5,484 nt of DNA from Clostridia bacterium (GCA_900757335.1 CAAENL010000042.1:1-5484), one strand, 5' to 3'; counted from the stretch's first letter, positions 1 to 5,474 are shown. Notes: generated from the letters alone by a model not told the origin. Numbers and translations are program-made.

Positions 1-193
1 CTTCGGAGTATATATTTGCAAACTGCGACATTTCTCCGATTATCGAATACTTTTTAAATATAACCGAACCGGAAGAATCGGTATAAATTTCAAGCGGATC
101 TCCTTCACGAATTCTTAAAGTACGGCGAATTTCCTTTGGCACAACAATTCGGCCTAGTTCATCTATACGCCGGACAATGCCTGTAGCTTTCAT
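1..193 (-). CDS. spoVT: SpoVT-type AbrB-family sporulation regulator, N-terminal part (cut by window edge)
   Basis: The first 64 codons are visible; the 3' part lies left of the window. The translation starts MKATGIVRRIDELGRIVVPK and continues through an RRTLRIREGDPLEI segment, which is the swapped-hairpin AbrB/SpoVT DNA-binding domain (about residues 1-50). After KKYS it enters an IGEMSQFANIYSE stretch that resembles the linker into the GAF-like C-terminal domain of SpoVT and not the short tail of AbrB. In Bacillus, SpoVT is made in the forespore and tunes sigma-G-dependent genes during spore maturation (family knowledge). The ATG is supported by an AGAAAGGAGA site seven bases upstream. The gene is divergent from the ferredoxin gene. 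I found no convincing sigma-G or sigma-A promoter upstream. A SpoVT-like paralog cannot be excluded because the C-terminal domain is not seen. Confidence 0.88.
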   Translation of the reverse strand, partial: MKATGIVRRIDELGRIVVPKEIRRTLRIREGDPLEIYTDSSGSVIFKKYSIIGEMSQFANIYSE

Positions 194-200
194 CAATTAT

Positions 201-210
201 TCTCCTTTCT
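201..210 (-). promoter_or_regulatory. Ribosome-binding site of spoVT
   Basis: On the minus strand this reads AGAAAGGAGA, seven bases before the ATG at 193-191. It is a strong Shine-Dalgarno match and fixes the start of the regulator. Confidence 0.8.
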
Positions 211-232
211 GCAATTAATTAAGTTTCATAAA

Positions 233-248
233 TCAATAAAATTATTGA
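233..248. repeat. Small AT-rich perfect inverted repeat in the spoVT leader
   Basis: The arms TCAATAA and TTATTGA are separated by AA, 40 bases upstream of the spoVT start. It could be an operator for an AbrB-like or other regulator. In a spacer this AT-rich, a seven-base palindrome can also arise by chance. Confidence 0.3.
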
Positions 249-386
249 ATTTATTTAATACAAAATTATATTTCATTGATTATAATGTTATTTTGAGGAG
301 TTTTGAGTGAAATATTCCTAATATTGTTTTTTATTCCATAAATTTTATATAATTTAAGTCAATTTGAAACTGCGTAATAATTATCA

Positions 387-415
387 TTGCCAACAAATAA
401 GGTTTTATATATAAT
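387..415 (+). promoter_or_regulatory. Sigma-A-type promoter of the ferredoxin gene
   Basis: The -35 element TTGCCA is at 387-392 and the -10 element TATAAT at 410-415, with an exact 17-base spacer. Transcription would begin near 422, giving a leader of about 30 bases before the ATG at 453. The leader ends in AAGGGTGAT, a good ribosome-binding site. The -10 is perfect and the -35 has four of six consensus bases, so strong vegetative expression is expected. Confidence 0.75.
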
Positions 416-452
416 GTTTAAGTGAAGCTAAAAATTTGAAAAGGGTGATATT

Positions 453-641
453 ATGAAAGTTATGGTAAACCAGGAAACTTGTATCGGATGCGGAATGTGC
501 ATCGACGTTTGTCCTGAATTATTCAGAATAAACGACGACGACAAATCAGAATGCGATTTGGATAAAATTCCTCCCGAATTGGAAGGCAAAGTTACCGAAG
601 CATGCGATGTGTGTCCTGTAGATGCAATTGAAACAGAATAA
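453..641 (+). CDS. Single-cluster [4Fe-4S] ferredoxin
   Basis: This 62-residue acidic protein is a cytosolic low-potential electron carrier of the kind used by anaerobes with partner oxidoreductases and hydrogenases (family knowledge). The visible cluster motif is C10-x2-C13-x2-C16-x3-C20-P, with the second motif C54-P-V-D-A-I near the C-terminus. By analogy with Thermotoga and Moorella single-cluster ferredoxins, C10, C13, C16 and C54 ligate one cubane. C20 and C51 are the extra pair and could form a disulfide or take part in another cluster form. Length is typical for the single-cluster type. The ATG at 453 follows an AAGGGTGAT ribosome-binding site. The gene is monocistronic, with its own promoter at 387-415 and terminator at 700-732. 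No redox partner gene is adjacent, so the partner cannot be inferred. Confidence 0.93.
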   Translation: MKVMVNQETCIGCGMCIDVCPELFRINDDDKSECDLDKIPPELEGKVTEACDVCPVDAIETE

Positions 642-645
642 TTAA

Positions 646-675
646 ATAAACTTAACAAATTAAATTTAAGTTTAT
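646..675 (+). other. AT-rich hairpin just after the ferredoxin stop codon
   Basis: The arms ATAAACTTAA (646-655) and TTAAGTTTAT (666-675) pair over ten bases around a ten-base loop, starting four bases after the stop codon. The stem contains only one G-C pair and is followed by AATTTTGTTT, so alone it is a poor terminator. It may protect the 3' end or assist the stronger hairpin at 700-732. Confidence 0.4.
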
Positions 676-699
676 AATTTTGTTTCAACTATTTACCAC

Positions 700-732
700 A
701 AACTCTCAGTAAATTAATGCTGAGAGTTTTTT
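700..732 (+). terminator. Intrinsic terminator of the ferredoxin gene
   Basis: A perfect ten-base stem, AAACTCTCAG (700-709) with CTGAGAGTTT (720-729), encloses a ten-base loop. The T-run 727-732 overlaps the stem end. It lies 59 bases after the ferredoxin stop and separates that gene from the M23 peptidase gene. Confidence 0.88.
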
Positions 733-949
733 AATTAAATAAATTTTTTTCAAAATTATATTCATAAAAAAATCAGGTAATTTATATAATCATTTTAAAA
801 ATAGTAAATCAGAATAAATAATTTTTTGGTTATATGATTACTTTTGCGATACTCATTAAAATCTTGAAAACTATTTTTTTAAAATCCTGTTTTAATTAAC
901 TTGTATTTTATAAATTATTCGTTCATATAATTAAAAAGTTTATTAACTC
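733..949. other. Very AT-rich spacer upstream of the M23 peptidase gene
   Basis: No plausible coding frame or RNA gene is seen here. The only promoter-like signals are at its right end (901-931), listed separately. A TTGAAA at 864-869 has no -10 element at a workable distance. Confidence 0.5.
901..931 (+). promoter_or_regulatory. Candidate promoter of the M23 peptidase gene, sigma class uncertain
   Basis: A TATAAT at 926-931 lies 19 bases after TTGTAT (901-906), which is a rather long spacer for sigma-A. Read as an eight-base box, CATATAAT (924-931) differs at one position from the sigma-E -10 consensus CATACAAT, with GTATTTT (903-909) 14 bases upstream as a partial -35. The sequence does not decide between vegetative and sporulation control. 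Confidence 0.4.
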
Positions 950-954
950 AGGAG
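950..954 (+). promoter_or_regulatory. Ribosome-binding site that places the M23 start at TTG 964
   Basis: AGGAG touches the ATG at 955 directly, with zero spacing, so that ATG cannot be initiated from this site. The in-frame TTG at 964 is nine bases downstream, a normal distance. The sequence AGGAGATGA also matches the extended anti-Shine-Dalgarno complement at eight of nine positions, suggesting the ATG is part of the binding site. Confidence 0.65.
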
Positions 955-963
955 ATGAAAAAT

Positions 964-2001
964 TTGTTTGTAATAAGACTAAAAAAACAACACATATGGA
1001 CTTTGGCAGCTTTTGTTACAGTAGGAGTGTTCGCATTTACTTTTTTCAAAGGCGTAAGATTCATGGTAGGAGCTCACGAAAATAAAAATTTCATAAAATA
1101 CGCCGAATTTAATCCCTCTTACGAAGCACTAGACAAAGCTATGCATGAAGATATAAAATCCCACGGAGAAGAAATTAAAATCAACTGGATTGAAGTTTTG
1201 GCTTGTTTGGGAACAAAATACGGAGGAGATTTTAAAAAGTACAGAGAAAAAGATATGGACGAAATCATAAAAAAATTAAAAGAAAAAATCCCCGCTGAAA
1301 AAATCGCAGGGAATTCCAAAAACTATAATTACTACTATGAAGTCTACAATGCGGTTTTAAGTGAATTTCTGGGAAATTACAAAATCAAACGAAAACCAAA
1401 AAAAGAAAACGAAGAATCCGCATGGGAAGAAGTTTACGGATTGAAAGCATTTTCTCCGATAGCTAAAACTTTTCCGTTTTGTCACTACGATGATTTCGGA
1501 GCATCACGTTCATACGGATATTCAAGACCTCATTTGGGCCACGATATGATGGCAGCCATAGGAACACCTGTAATAGCTGTCGAATCGGGCACGGTGGAAA
1601 TTATGGGCTGGAATCAATACGGAGGTTGGAGAGTAGGAATAAGAAGTTTTGATAAAAAAAGATACTATTATTACGCTCATTTACGCCAAAACAAACCTTT
1701 TCACACGGATTTAAAGGAAGGTGCAACAGTAAAAGCCGGAGACGTAATAGGTTATGTGGGAAGAACAGGTTACAGCACCAAAGAAAACGTAAACAATATA
1801 AAAGAAAACCACTTGCACTGGGGTTTGCAACTTATTTTCGACGAATCTCAAAAAGAATGCAACAATGAAATTTGGATTGATATTTATGCTATTACAAAAT
1901 TACTAGAAAAAAATAAATCTGCTGTAATTCGAAACAACGAAACAAAAGAATATTACCGCGAATGTGAATTTGATGAACCATCACTAAATTCTCAAACATA
2001 A
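964..2001 (+). CDS. Membrane-anchored M23-family (LytM/lysostaphin-type) zinc metallopeptidase
   Basis: This protein is 345 residues from the preferred TTG start, or 348 from the ATG at 955; the numbering here uses the longer form. A short basic N-terminus is followed by one hydrophobic segment (about 14-31) with no clear cleavage site, so a signal anchor with an extracellular domain is likely. Residues 45-145 form a charged helical region. The M23 core (about 165-300) is complete: H193 and D197 of the HxxxD motif plus H288 of H286-L-H288 would bind zinc, and H242 in YAH and H286 are the catalytic histidines. The VKAGDVIGYVGRTG stretch is the usual beta-strand region. Such enzymes cut cell-wall peptide bridges, and some homologs are inactive scaffolds; here all key residues are present. 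The segments HLHWGLQLIFDESQKE and YGLKAFSPIAK match what I recall of a conserved clostridial family. It is monocistronic. Confidence 0.9.
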   Translation: MFVIRLKKQHIWTLAAFVTVGVFAFTFFKGVRFMVGAHENKNFIKYAEFNPSYEALDKAMHEDIKSHGEEIKINWIEVLACLGTKYGGDFKKYREKDMDEIIKKLKEKIPAEKIAGNSKNYNYYYEVYNAVLSEFLGNYKIKRKPKKENEESAWEEVYGLKAFSPIAKTFPFCHYDDFGASRSYGYSRPHLGHDMMAAIGTPVIAVESGTVEIMGWNQYGGWRVGIRSFDKKRYYYYAHLRQNKPFHTDLKEGATVKAGDVIGYVGRTGYSTKENVNNIKENHLHWGLQLIFDESQKECNNEIWIDIYAITKLLEKNKSAVIRNNETKEYYRECEFDEPSLNSQT

Positions 2002-2033
2002 ATATCATAATCATTAATAAAAAACACTAATCA

Positions 2034-2090
2034 AAAACAATTAGCTTTTCTTCATTCGAAATTAAAAATGCTGATTGTTTTATGTTTTTT
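2034..2090 (+). terminator. Probable terminator of the M23 peptidase gene
   Basis: The arms 2034-2045 (ending AATTAGC) and 2070-2081 (starting GCTGATT) pair over 12 bases with one G-U pair. The 24-base loop may itself pair weakly (TTTC with GAAA). A T-run follows at 2085-2090. It lies 33 bases after the M23 stop codon. The large loop makes it weaker than the other terminators in the window. Confidence 0.6.
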
Positions 2091-2288
2091 ATAGTTATTA
2101 TTCTTAAACTAAATTTACAAAGATAACATCTTTCATGGATATATTTTGATTATTTGATAAATTTTTCAACGTAAACGACGCCGCATTTACTTCAGTTTGA
2201 TAGATTAAAAATAACCATTAAATTTAAATATTGTTTTGTTTAAACTTTAAACTCATTCATGACGCTCACTTTTACGAAAAAACATAAT

Positions 2289-2325
2289 AAAAAAATCCTC
2301 GAGCTAAGCTTGAGGATTTTGTTTG
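2289..2325 (-). terminator. Strong intrinsic terminator, best on the minus strand, possibly bidirectional
   Basis: The arms 2292-2304 and 2308-2320 pair over 13 bases, including one G-U, around a TAA loop. The core is CCTC with GAGG plus an inner AGC with GCT. On the minus strand it is followed by seven T residues (complement of the A-run 2289-2295). On the plus strand it is followed by TTTTGTTTGTT. It would end the transcript of the 440-residue secreted protein 217 bases after its stop, and could back up the M23 terminator. Confidence 0.85.
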
Positions 2326-2364
2326 TTAAAAAATGTGTAATTAATCAATTTTAAAAAAATATAA

Positions 2365-2431
2365 ACAAGTGCCTGTGAGAAAATTCTTAACTTCGTCCAA
2401 AAACGAATTTGTCTTTCTCCAAGCACCTTGT
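2365..2431 (-). repeat. Imperfect 67-nt inverted repeat in the 3' region of the 440-residue secreted-protein gene
   Basis: Nested arms pair as follows: ACAAG (2365-2369) with CTTGT (2427-2431), TGC with GCA, GAGAAA (2377-2382) with TTTCTC (2414-2419), and TTCGT (2392-2396) with ACGAA (2403-2407), interrupted by bulges. On the minus strand the fold is followed by TTGTTTATA and a seven-T run, so it could act as a terminator or 3' stabilising structure. A separate small RNA is possible but unsupported; I recognise no RNA family. Confidence 0.45.
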
Positions 2432-2536
2432 ATTAATTATTTCATTTAAAATCTTACTTCATGTGCTATACCACACAAATTTAAATTACTTTGACTCAAC
2501 GGCTTTACTGTTTCGGTTGTTTTACTGCTGTTCTAC

Positions 2537-3859
2537 CTACCTCCAAATCGTTCCACATCTTATACATTTTTCCAATTCCTCAATTTCTTTCACGCTACCT
2601 TCGTTAGGAGTTCCATCAGGATTCATCGTTCTGTAAAATCTATTCACCACTTCTTTATAAGGTGAACGCCCATATATAGAAGAGACGGCACTTGCAACTT
2701 CTGCCAGTTTTATGTAAACATCAATTACACCACTTAATGACTCATTATTTTGTTTTATACACTTCGCAAAAGCTACAAGTGCACAAAACACAGGGTTGTG
2801 TATATCTAACGGGTTATTCATCAACTCATTGAACATAGCTTCACCGTAACGTTTACCGTAGTCTATATCGAGATTGAGTTTTTCTACACCATGCGATTTA
2901 AGAAAACTTAAAAATCCAGCAGTCCATACTTCCGGATGACTTAGCTCATTACGATGCTTTACTCCTACCATATATTGTAAATTTTCATCTTTACCATAAA
3001 TTAACTCAATTGCTTTTTCGCCTACATTACGACCACGATAATCATAATACTCGATCAATGATCTTACTTTATACGATATACTACGTAACCATTCCATATT
3101 ATGAACATTTGATTCTTTAGACAATAATTCTCTGATCTCTTCCTCTAACTTCTTTAAATTTGACAAATTTTCGTCTAAATCGGGTATAATTTCCTCAAAA
3201 ATTGCACCCAATCCAAAGTCATGATCTAATCTAGATATTTGTCCAGCGGTTTTCAAGTTTTCATCAAATTTTTTCATATTCCATCCAATTAATTCCCTTA
3301 CACGCCATAACCTATAATCATCAACAGGTGGACACGAAATAATACCTAAATCGAAAGCTTCCGTTTCGGTCATAATACATCTTACTGCTGCTCTTTCTTC
3401 TTCCTGTTTAAATGCTTCAAATCTTCTTGTCGCTTCTCGAACTCTTAGTTCTGCTTCTTCCACTTCTTTTTTTTGATTTTTTTCCTCTTCTATTGCTTCT
3501 CTTACTTTCGATGCGTCTGGTGTTTCGGACAATTTAAGTGTCATAAGTGCTTGCTTTACTTTTCCTAATCTTTGTCTTACTTCTGCCAATTCCATTTCTA
3601 ATTTTCCTAATTCTTTTGAACTTTCTTCTCTTCTACGCCCTGCTTCTTCGGATCTTTGTCTATCTTTTTCTAATTTTTCTAAAATTACTCTTCTACGCTC
3701 TGCTTCTTCGGCTCTTTGTCTATTTTCTTCATCTTTTCTTTGTTCTGCTGCCGCTGCTCCATCATCTCTCACCATTGCAATTGCGGGATTAGTACCAAGC
3801 ATACATGCAAAAGTTGTCATGCTGCAAAGTACTGACAAAGCTTTAGATATTTTTTTCAT
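2537..3859 (-). CDS. Exported coiled-coil protein of an unrecognised paralogous family (copy 1, 440 aa)
   Basis: I do not recognise this family. A signal peptide (1-28) has a KKISK n-region, a hydrophobic core and an A26-I-A28 signal peptidase I site, so the protein should be secreted. Residues 35-160 are rich in E, R, K and Q and predict a long coiled coil or charged single helix. Within it a 20-residue unit recurs (N46-R-Q-R-A and D66-R-Q-R-S). A helical-looking C-terminal part (about 205-440) is shared with the 416-residue neighbour: DFGLG (214-218), WTAGF (312-316), MNN (347-349) and an NPVFxAL...FAK...Q-N-x-S-L block (355-375). Mature cysteines include C432 and C435, which the neighbour lacks. 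The start is fixed by GGAGG seven bases upstream. It has its own promoter at 3900-3928 and is not co-transcribed with the neighbour. There is no LPxTG motif, C-terminal membrane segment or enzymatic motif; a structural, surface or host-interaction role would be a guess. Confidence 0.88.
   Translation of the reverse strand: MKKISKALSVLCSMTTFACMLGTNPAIAMVRDDGAAAAEQRKDEENRQRAEEAERRRVILEKLEKDRQRSEEAGRRREESSKELGKLEMELAEVRQRLGKVKQALMTLKLSETPDASKVREAIEEEKNQKKEVEEAELRVREATRRFEAFKQEEERAAVRCIMTETEAFDLGIISCPPVDDYRLWRVRELIGWNMKKFDENLKTAGQISRLDHDFGLGAIFEEIIPDLDENLSNLKKLEEEIRELLSKESNVHNMEWLRSISYKVRSLIEYYDYRGRNVGEKAIELIYGKDENLQYMVGVKHRNELSHPEVWTAGFLSFLKSHGVEKLNLDIDYGKRYGEAMFNELMNNPLDIHNPVFCALVAFAKCIKQNNESLSGVIDVYIKLAEVASAVSSIYGRSPYKEVVNRFYRTMNPDGTPNEGSVKEIEELEKCIRCGTIWR
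3629..3723 (-). repeat. 60-bp-period direct repeat inside the coiled-coil region of copy 1
   Basis: The 35-base blocks 3629-3663 and 3689-3723 differ at two positions and lie exactly 60 bases apart. They encode the recurring RQR-(A/S)-EEA-(E/G)-RRR motif (residues about 47-57 and 67-77). A 20-residue period keeps frame but is one short of three heptads, so it fits a charged single helix as well as a strict coiled coil. Confidence 0.85.
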
Positions 3860-3866
3860 AACATTT

Positions 3867-3871
3867 CCTCC
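3867..3871 (-). promoter_or_regulatory. Ribosome-binding site of copy 1
   Basis: GGAGG on the minus strand, seven bases before the ATG at 3859. The same site and spacing occur at copy 2. Confidence 0.85.
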
Positions 3872-3899
3872 ATTTAATTTAATATATATCTACCGTGAC

Positions 3900-3928
3900 A
3901 TTGTAGCATTGGTCTAACAATAATTCAA
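3900..3928 (-). promoter_or_regulatory. Extended -10 sigma-A promoter of copy 1
   Basis: Read on the minus strand, TTGAAT (3928-3923) is the -35 and TACAAT (3905-3900) the -10, with a 17-base spacer ending in TGC, an extended -10. Transcription should start near 3893, giving a leader of roughly 34 bases. The -35 sits exactly between short inverted arms (CAATA 3918-3922 and TATTG 3929-3933). An ACATGT palindrome lies at 3948-3953. Both the spacing and the ACATGT are conserved at copy 2. Confidence 0.85.
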
Positions 3929-3997
3929 TATTGTCTTTAAAATTCTAACATGTGGTAAAAACCAATGATGATTTTTAATTTAATTAATCTATATGCA

Positions 3998-4029
3998 ACA
4001 AAAAACCAACTGCTTTAAAGCAATTGGTT
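3998..4029 (-). terminator. Intrinsic terminator of copy 2 (416-aa gene)
   Basis: The inverted repeat 4004-4016 with 4017-4029 (AACCAACTGC... with ...GCAATTGGTT) lies 58 bases downstream of the copy 2 stop codon, followed on the minus strand by six T residues (4005-4000). The single imperfect pair is C-A if read as plus-strand RNA but G-U as minus-strand RNA, which indicates that the minus strand is the functional one. It separates copy 2 from the promoter of copy 1. Confidence 0.9.
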
Positions 4030-4086
4030 CTTATCATTGTTAAATTAAAACAAATATACCTAATTTTTACTTAAAAATACTCGCTC

Positions 4087-5337
4087 TTATTCACGAGAAA
4101 TAGATTCCCACATATGTTCTACATCTTCTGCAACTTTTTCATTAATGATAGGAGCTCCATCAGTATCAATATTTTTTTCTCCGAAAATTTCATTTATTAA
4201 TCCCAAAGCATATGTATTACCTTTACGCGAACAATAGTCTTCAATCATTGCTATTTTTATGTAAGTTAAAACAACTCGTTCAAAACTTAAACCATTAACC
4301 AACTTAGTTAATGACCTATTACTTTGCCCTACATACTTTGCAAAAGTTGCAAGTGCACGAAACACAACATTTTGCACATTTACCGTGTTATTCATTATAT
4401 CATCAACCATAGATACAAAGAATCTTTCATCGAATTTTCTCACACCATATGATCTAAGTAAATTAAAAAATCCGGCAGTCCACATTTCCGAACGATTTAA
4501 ATTAATATCATTCGCTACCAAAAACTGTATGTTTTTATTTTTACTACAAATTGATCTAACTATACTTTCACCTACCATGCGCTTATACTCAACTTTAAAT
4601 TTGTCTAATGATTCCCTTGCATTCGATCCATCATGCATCCATTCAGAAGCCTTAGCATCTCGTCGTACTTCCCACATTGCACGAAGTAAATTTTCATCTA
4701 AATTCATTAACTCTCGTGACTTTTCTTCCAAACGGAATATTATTACTCTAAAACTATCACCTATTCCAAATTCATCATTTAGATATGAAATTTTTCTAAT
4801 TTTTCCCAATTCTGATCCTAAATCTTCCCTAGCAGCTCTAACCGTACTACGTGCGTTTTTCATTTCTCTAGTGAGTTCACCGTCAGTAGCAGAATTACAG
4901 ACATCTGCAGCAGAAGTAGGTTTCGACGTGGAAACACCTTCTTGTCCTCTATTTTCTGCTTGTGATGTTGCTTCCTTTCTTGTCACGGCTAATTCTTTCG
5001 CCGCCATGATTCGTGCCATTTCAGAATTTTTAAATGCTTCTCTTGCTTCTTTTAATTTTTTCTCTACTTCTCTTAACGTTTTTAATGTTTCTCTTTCTCT
5101 ATTTTCTGCTTCTTTTAATGCCTTTAATTTTTCTCTTTCTTTATTTTTTGCTTCTTTTAACGCCTTTAATTTTTCTCTTTCTTTATCTTCTTCCCCTGCT
5201 GCTCTTGCTTCAGGTTTTGGTGCTCCTGCTGATGATCCTCCATCTTCCACCATTGCACTTGTGGAACTAATACCAAACATACATGCAAAAGTTGTCATGC
5301 TGCAAAGTACTGACAAAACTTTAGATATTTTTTTCAT
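4087..5337 (-). CDS. Exported coiled-coil protein of the same unrecognised family (copy 2, 416 aa)
   Basis: This is a paralog of the 440-residue neighbour, function unknown. The signal peptide (1-28) is almost identical to that of copy 1 and ends T26-S-A28, a signal peptidase I site. A short Gly/Ser/Pro/Ala linker (33-48) precedes a Lys/Glu coiled coil built of three tandem 14-residue units (52-65, 66-79, 80-93; core KEREKLKALKEA). Residues 125-155 are a Ser/Thr-rich linker. The C-terminal domain (about 178-416) keeps the family motifs EFGIG (189-193), WTAGF (286-290), MNN (315-317) and VVFRAL...FAK...QSNRSL (324-343), and ends with DGAP and an acidic helix as copy 1 does. No catalytic motif, wall-anchor signal or second membrane segment is visible. 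The start is fixed by GGAGG at 5345-5349. It has its own promoter and terminator. Confidence 0.88.
   Translation of the reverse strand: MKKISKVLSVLCSMTTFACMFGISSTSAMVEDGGSSAGAPKPEARAAGEEDKEREKLKALKEAKNKEREKLKALKEAENRERETLKTLREVEKKLKEAREAFKNSEMARIMAAKELAVTRKEATSQAENRGQEGVSTSKPTSAADVCNSATDGELTREMKNARSTVRAAREDLGSELGKIRKISYLNDEFGIGDSFRVIIFRLEEKSRELMNLDENLLRAMWEVRRDAKASEWMHDGSNARESLDKFKVEYKRMVGESIVRSICSKNKNIQFLVANDINLNRSEMWTAGFFNLLRSYGVRKFDERFFVSMVDDIMNNTVNVQNVVFRALATFAKYVGQSNRSLTKLVNGLSFERVVLTYIKIAMIEDYCSRKGNTYALGLINEIFGEKNIDTDGAPIINEKVAEDVEHMWESISRE
5059..5184 (-). repeat. Three 42-bp tandem repeats in the coiled coil of copy 2
   Basis: Units 5143-5184, 5101-5142 and 5059-5100 encode 14 residues each. 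The first two are nearly identical (KEREKLKALKEAKN, KEREKLKALKEAEN) and the third has diverged (RERETLKTLREVEK). Forty-two bases equal two heptads, so unit gain or loss preserves both reading frame and coiled-coil phase. Confidence 0.92.
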
Positions 5338-5344
5338 AACATTT

Positions 5345-5349
5345 CCTCC
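5345..5349 (-). promoter_or_regulatory. Ribosome-binding site of copy 2
   Basis: GGAGG on the minus strand, seven bases before the ATG at 5337. Confidence 0.85.
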
Positions 5350-5374
5350 ATTTAATTTAATATATGTTTGCTAT

Positions 5375-5403
5375 ATTATAGCATTATTTTAATAATAATT
5401 CAA
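5375..5403 (-). promoter_or_regulatory. Extended -10 sigma-A promoter of copy 2
   Basis: On the minus strand, TTGAAT (5403-5398) and a perfect TATAAT (5380-5375) are 17 bases apart, with TGC before the -10. The spacer differs from copy 1 at several positions while both boxes, the TGC and the distance are kept, which supports selection on promoter function. ACATGT lies at 5423-5428, the same 19-base gap upstream of the -35 as in copy 1. Confidence 0.87.
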
Positions 5404-5474
5404 TATTGTTTTAAAAATTCTAACATGTGGTAAAAATTAATGCTGATTTTTAATTTAATTAATCTATATGCAAC

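Larger units (their letters stand above)
2091..2536. other. Gene-free stretch between the M23 gene and the secreted-protein array
   Basis: I see no credible coding frame in these 446 bases. The contents are a small perfect hairpin (AAAGAT-AAC-ATCTTT, about 2118-2132), a strong terminator at 2292-2320 and an imperfect inverted repeat at 2365-2431. The flanking transcripts converge here. It shows no similarity to the spacer between the two secreted-protein genes, so it marks the outer edge of the array. Confidence 0.5.
3800..4009 (-). repeat. Conserved cassette head, left copy: terminator edge, promoter, leader and signal-peptide DNA
   Basis: This stretch is repeated at 5278-5484 in the same orientation. 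Block 3800-3887 matches 5278-5365 at 87 of 88 bases, and block 3942-4009 matches 5417-5484 at 65 of 68. The intervening promoter spacer has changed more, with a net three-base length difference. The high identity ends near the signal-peptide cleavage point; the mature coding regions downstream are far more divergent. Confidence 0.92.

Noticed and set aside
194..330. Promoter of spoVT on the minus strand
   Set aside because: Several TATAAT-like strings occur, but none has a matching -35 for sigma-A or sigma-G at an acceptable distance, so no site is called.
428..688. Minus-strand frame of 86 codons over the ferredoxin gene
   Set aside because: It is antisense to an unmistakable ferredoxin and crosses that gene's ribosome-binding site and stop codon; it has no own start signal.
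1119..1319. Minus-strand frame of 66 codons within the M23 gene
   Set aside because: Antisense shadow of the Lys/Glu-rich helical region, without start signals.
2537..2580. C432-x2-C435-G at the end of copy 1 as a zinc-binding or thioredoxin-like motif
   Set aside because: It is a single Cys pair at the extreme C-terminus, absent from the paralog and without a partner pair or surrounding fold motif.
2409..2636. Plus-strand frame of 75 codons at the end of copy 1
   Set aside because: It begins at a TTG inside the imperfect inverted repeat, lacks a ribosome-binding site and overlaps the 3' end of copy 1 in antisense.
3547..3792. Plus-strand frame of 81 codons rich in Leu and Phe, resembling a membrane protein
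   Set aside because: It is a shadow of the Glu/Arg-rich coiled coil of copy 1. The similar frame at 5034-5270 is the same artefact over copy 2.
3800..3859. Lipoprotein signal (cysteine in TFAC, residues 16-19) in the two exported proteins
   Set aside because: A lipobox needs a Leu-like residue at -3 and a small residue at -2; here they are Thr and Phe. A standard signal peptidase I site at residue 28 fits better in both copies.
4385..5392. A 335-codon open frame on the plus strand, antisense to copy 2
   Set aside because: It runs across the promoter and coding region of a gene with clear start signals. Antisense reading of Lys/Glu-rich coding DNA gives Phe/Ser/Leu codons that rarely create stops. 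It has no ribosome-binding site before its ATG and a low-complexity product.
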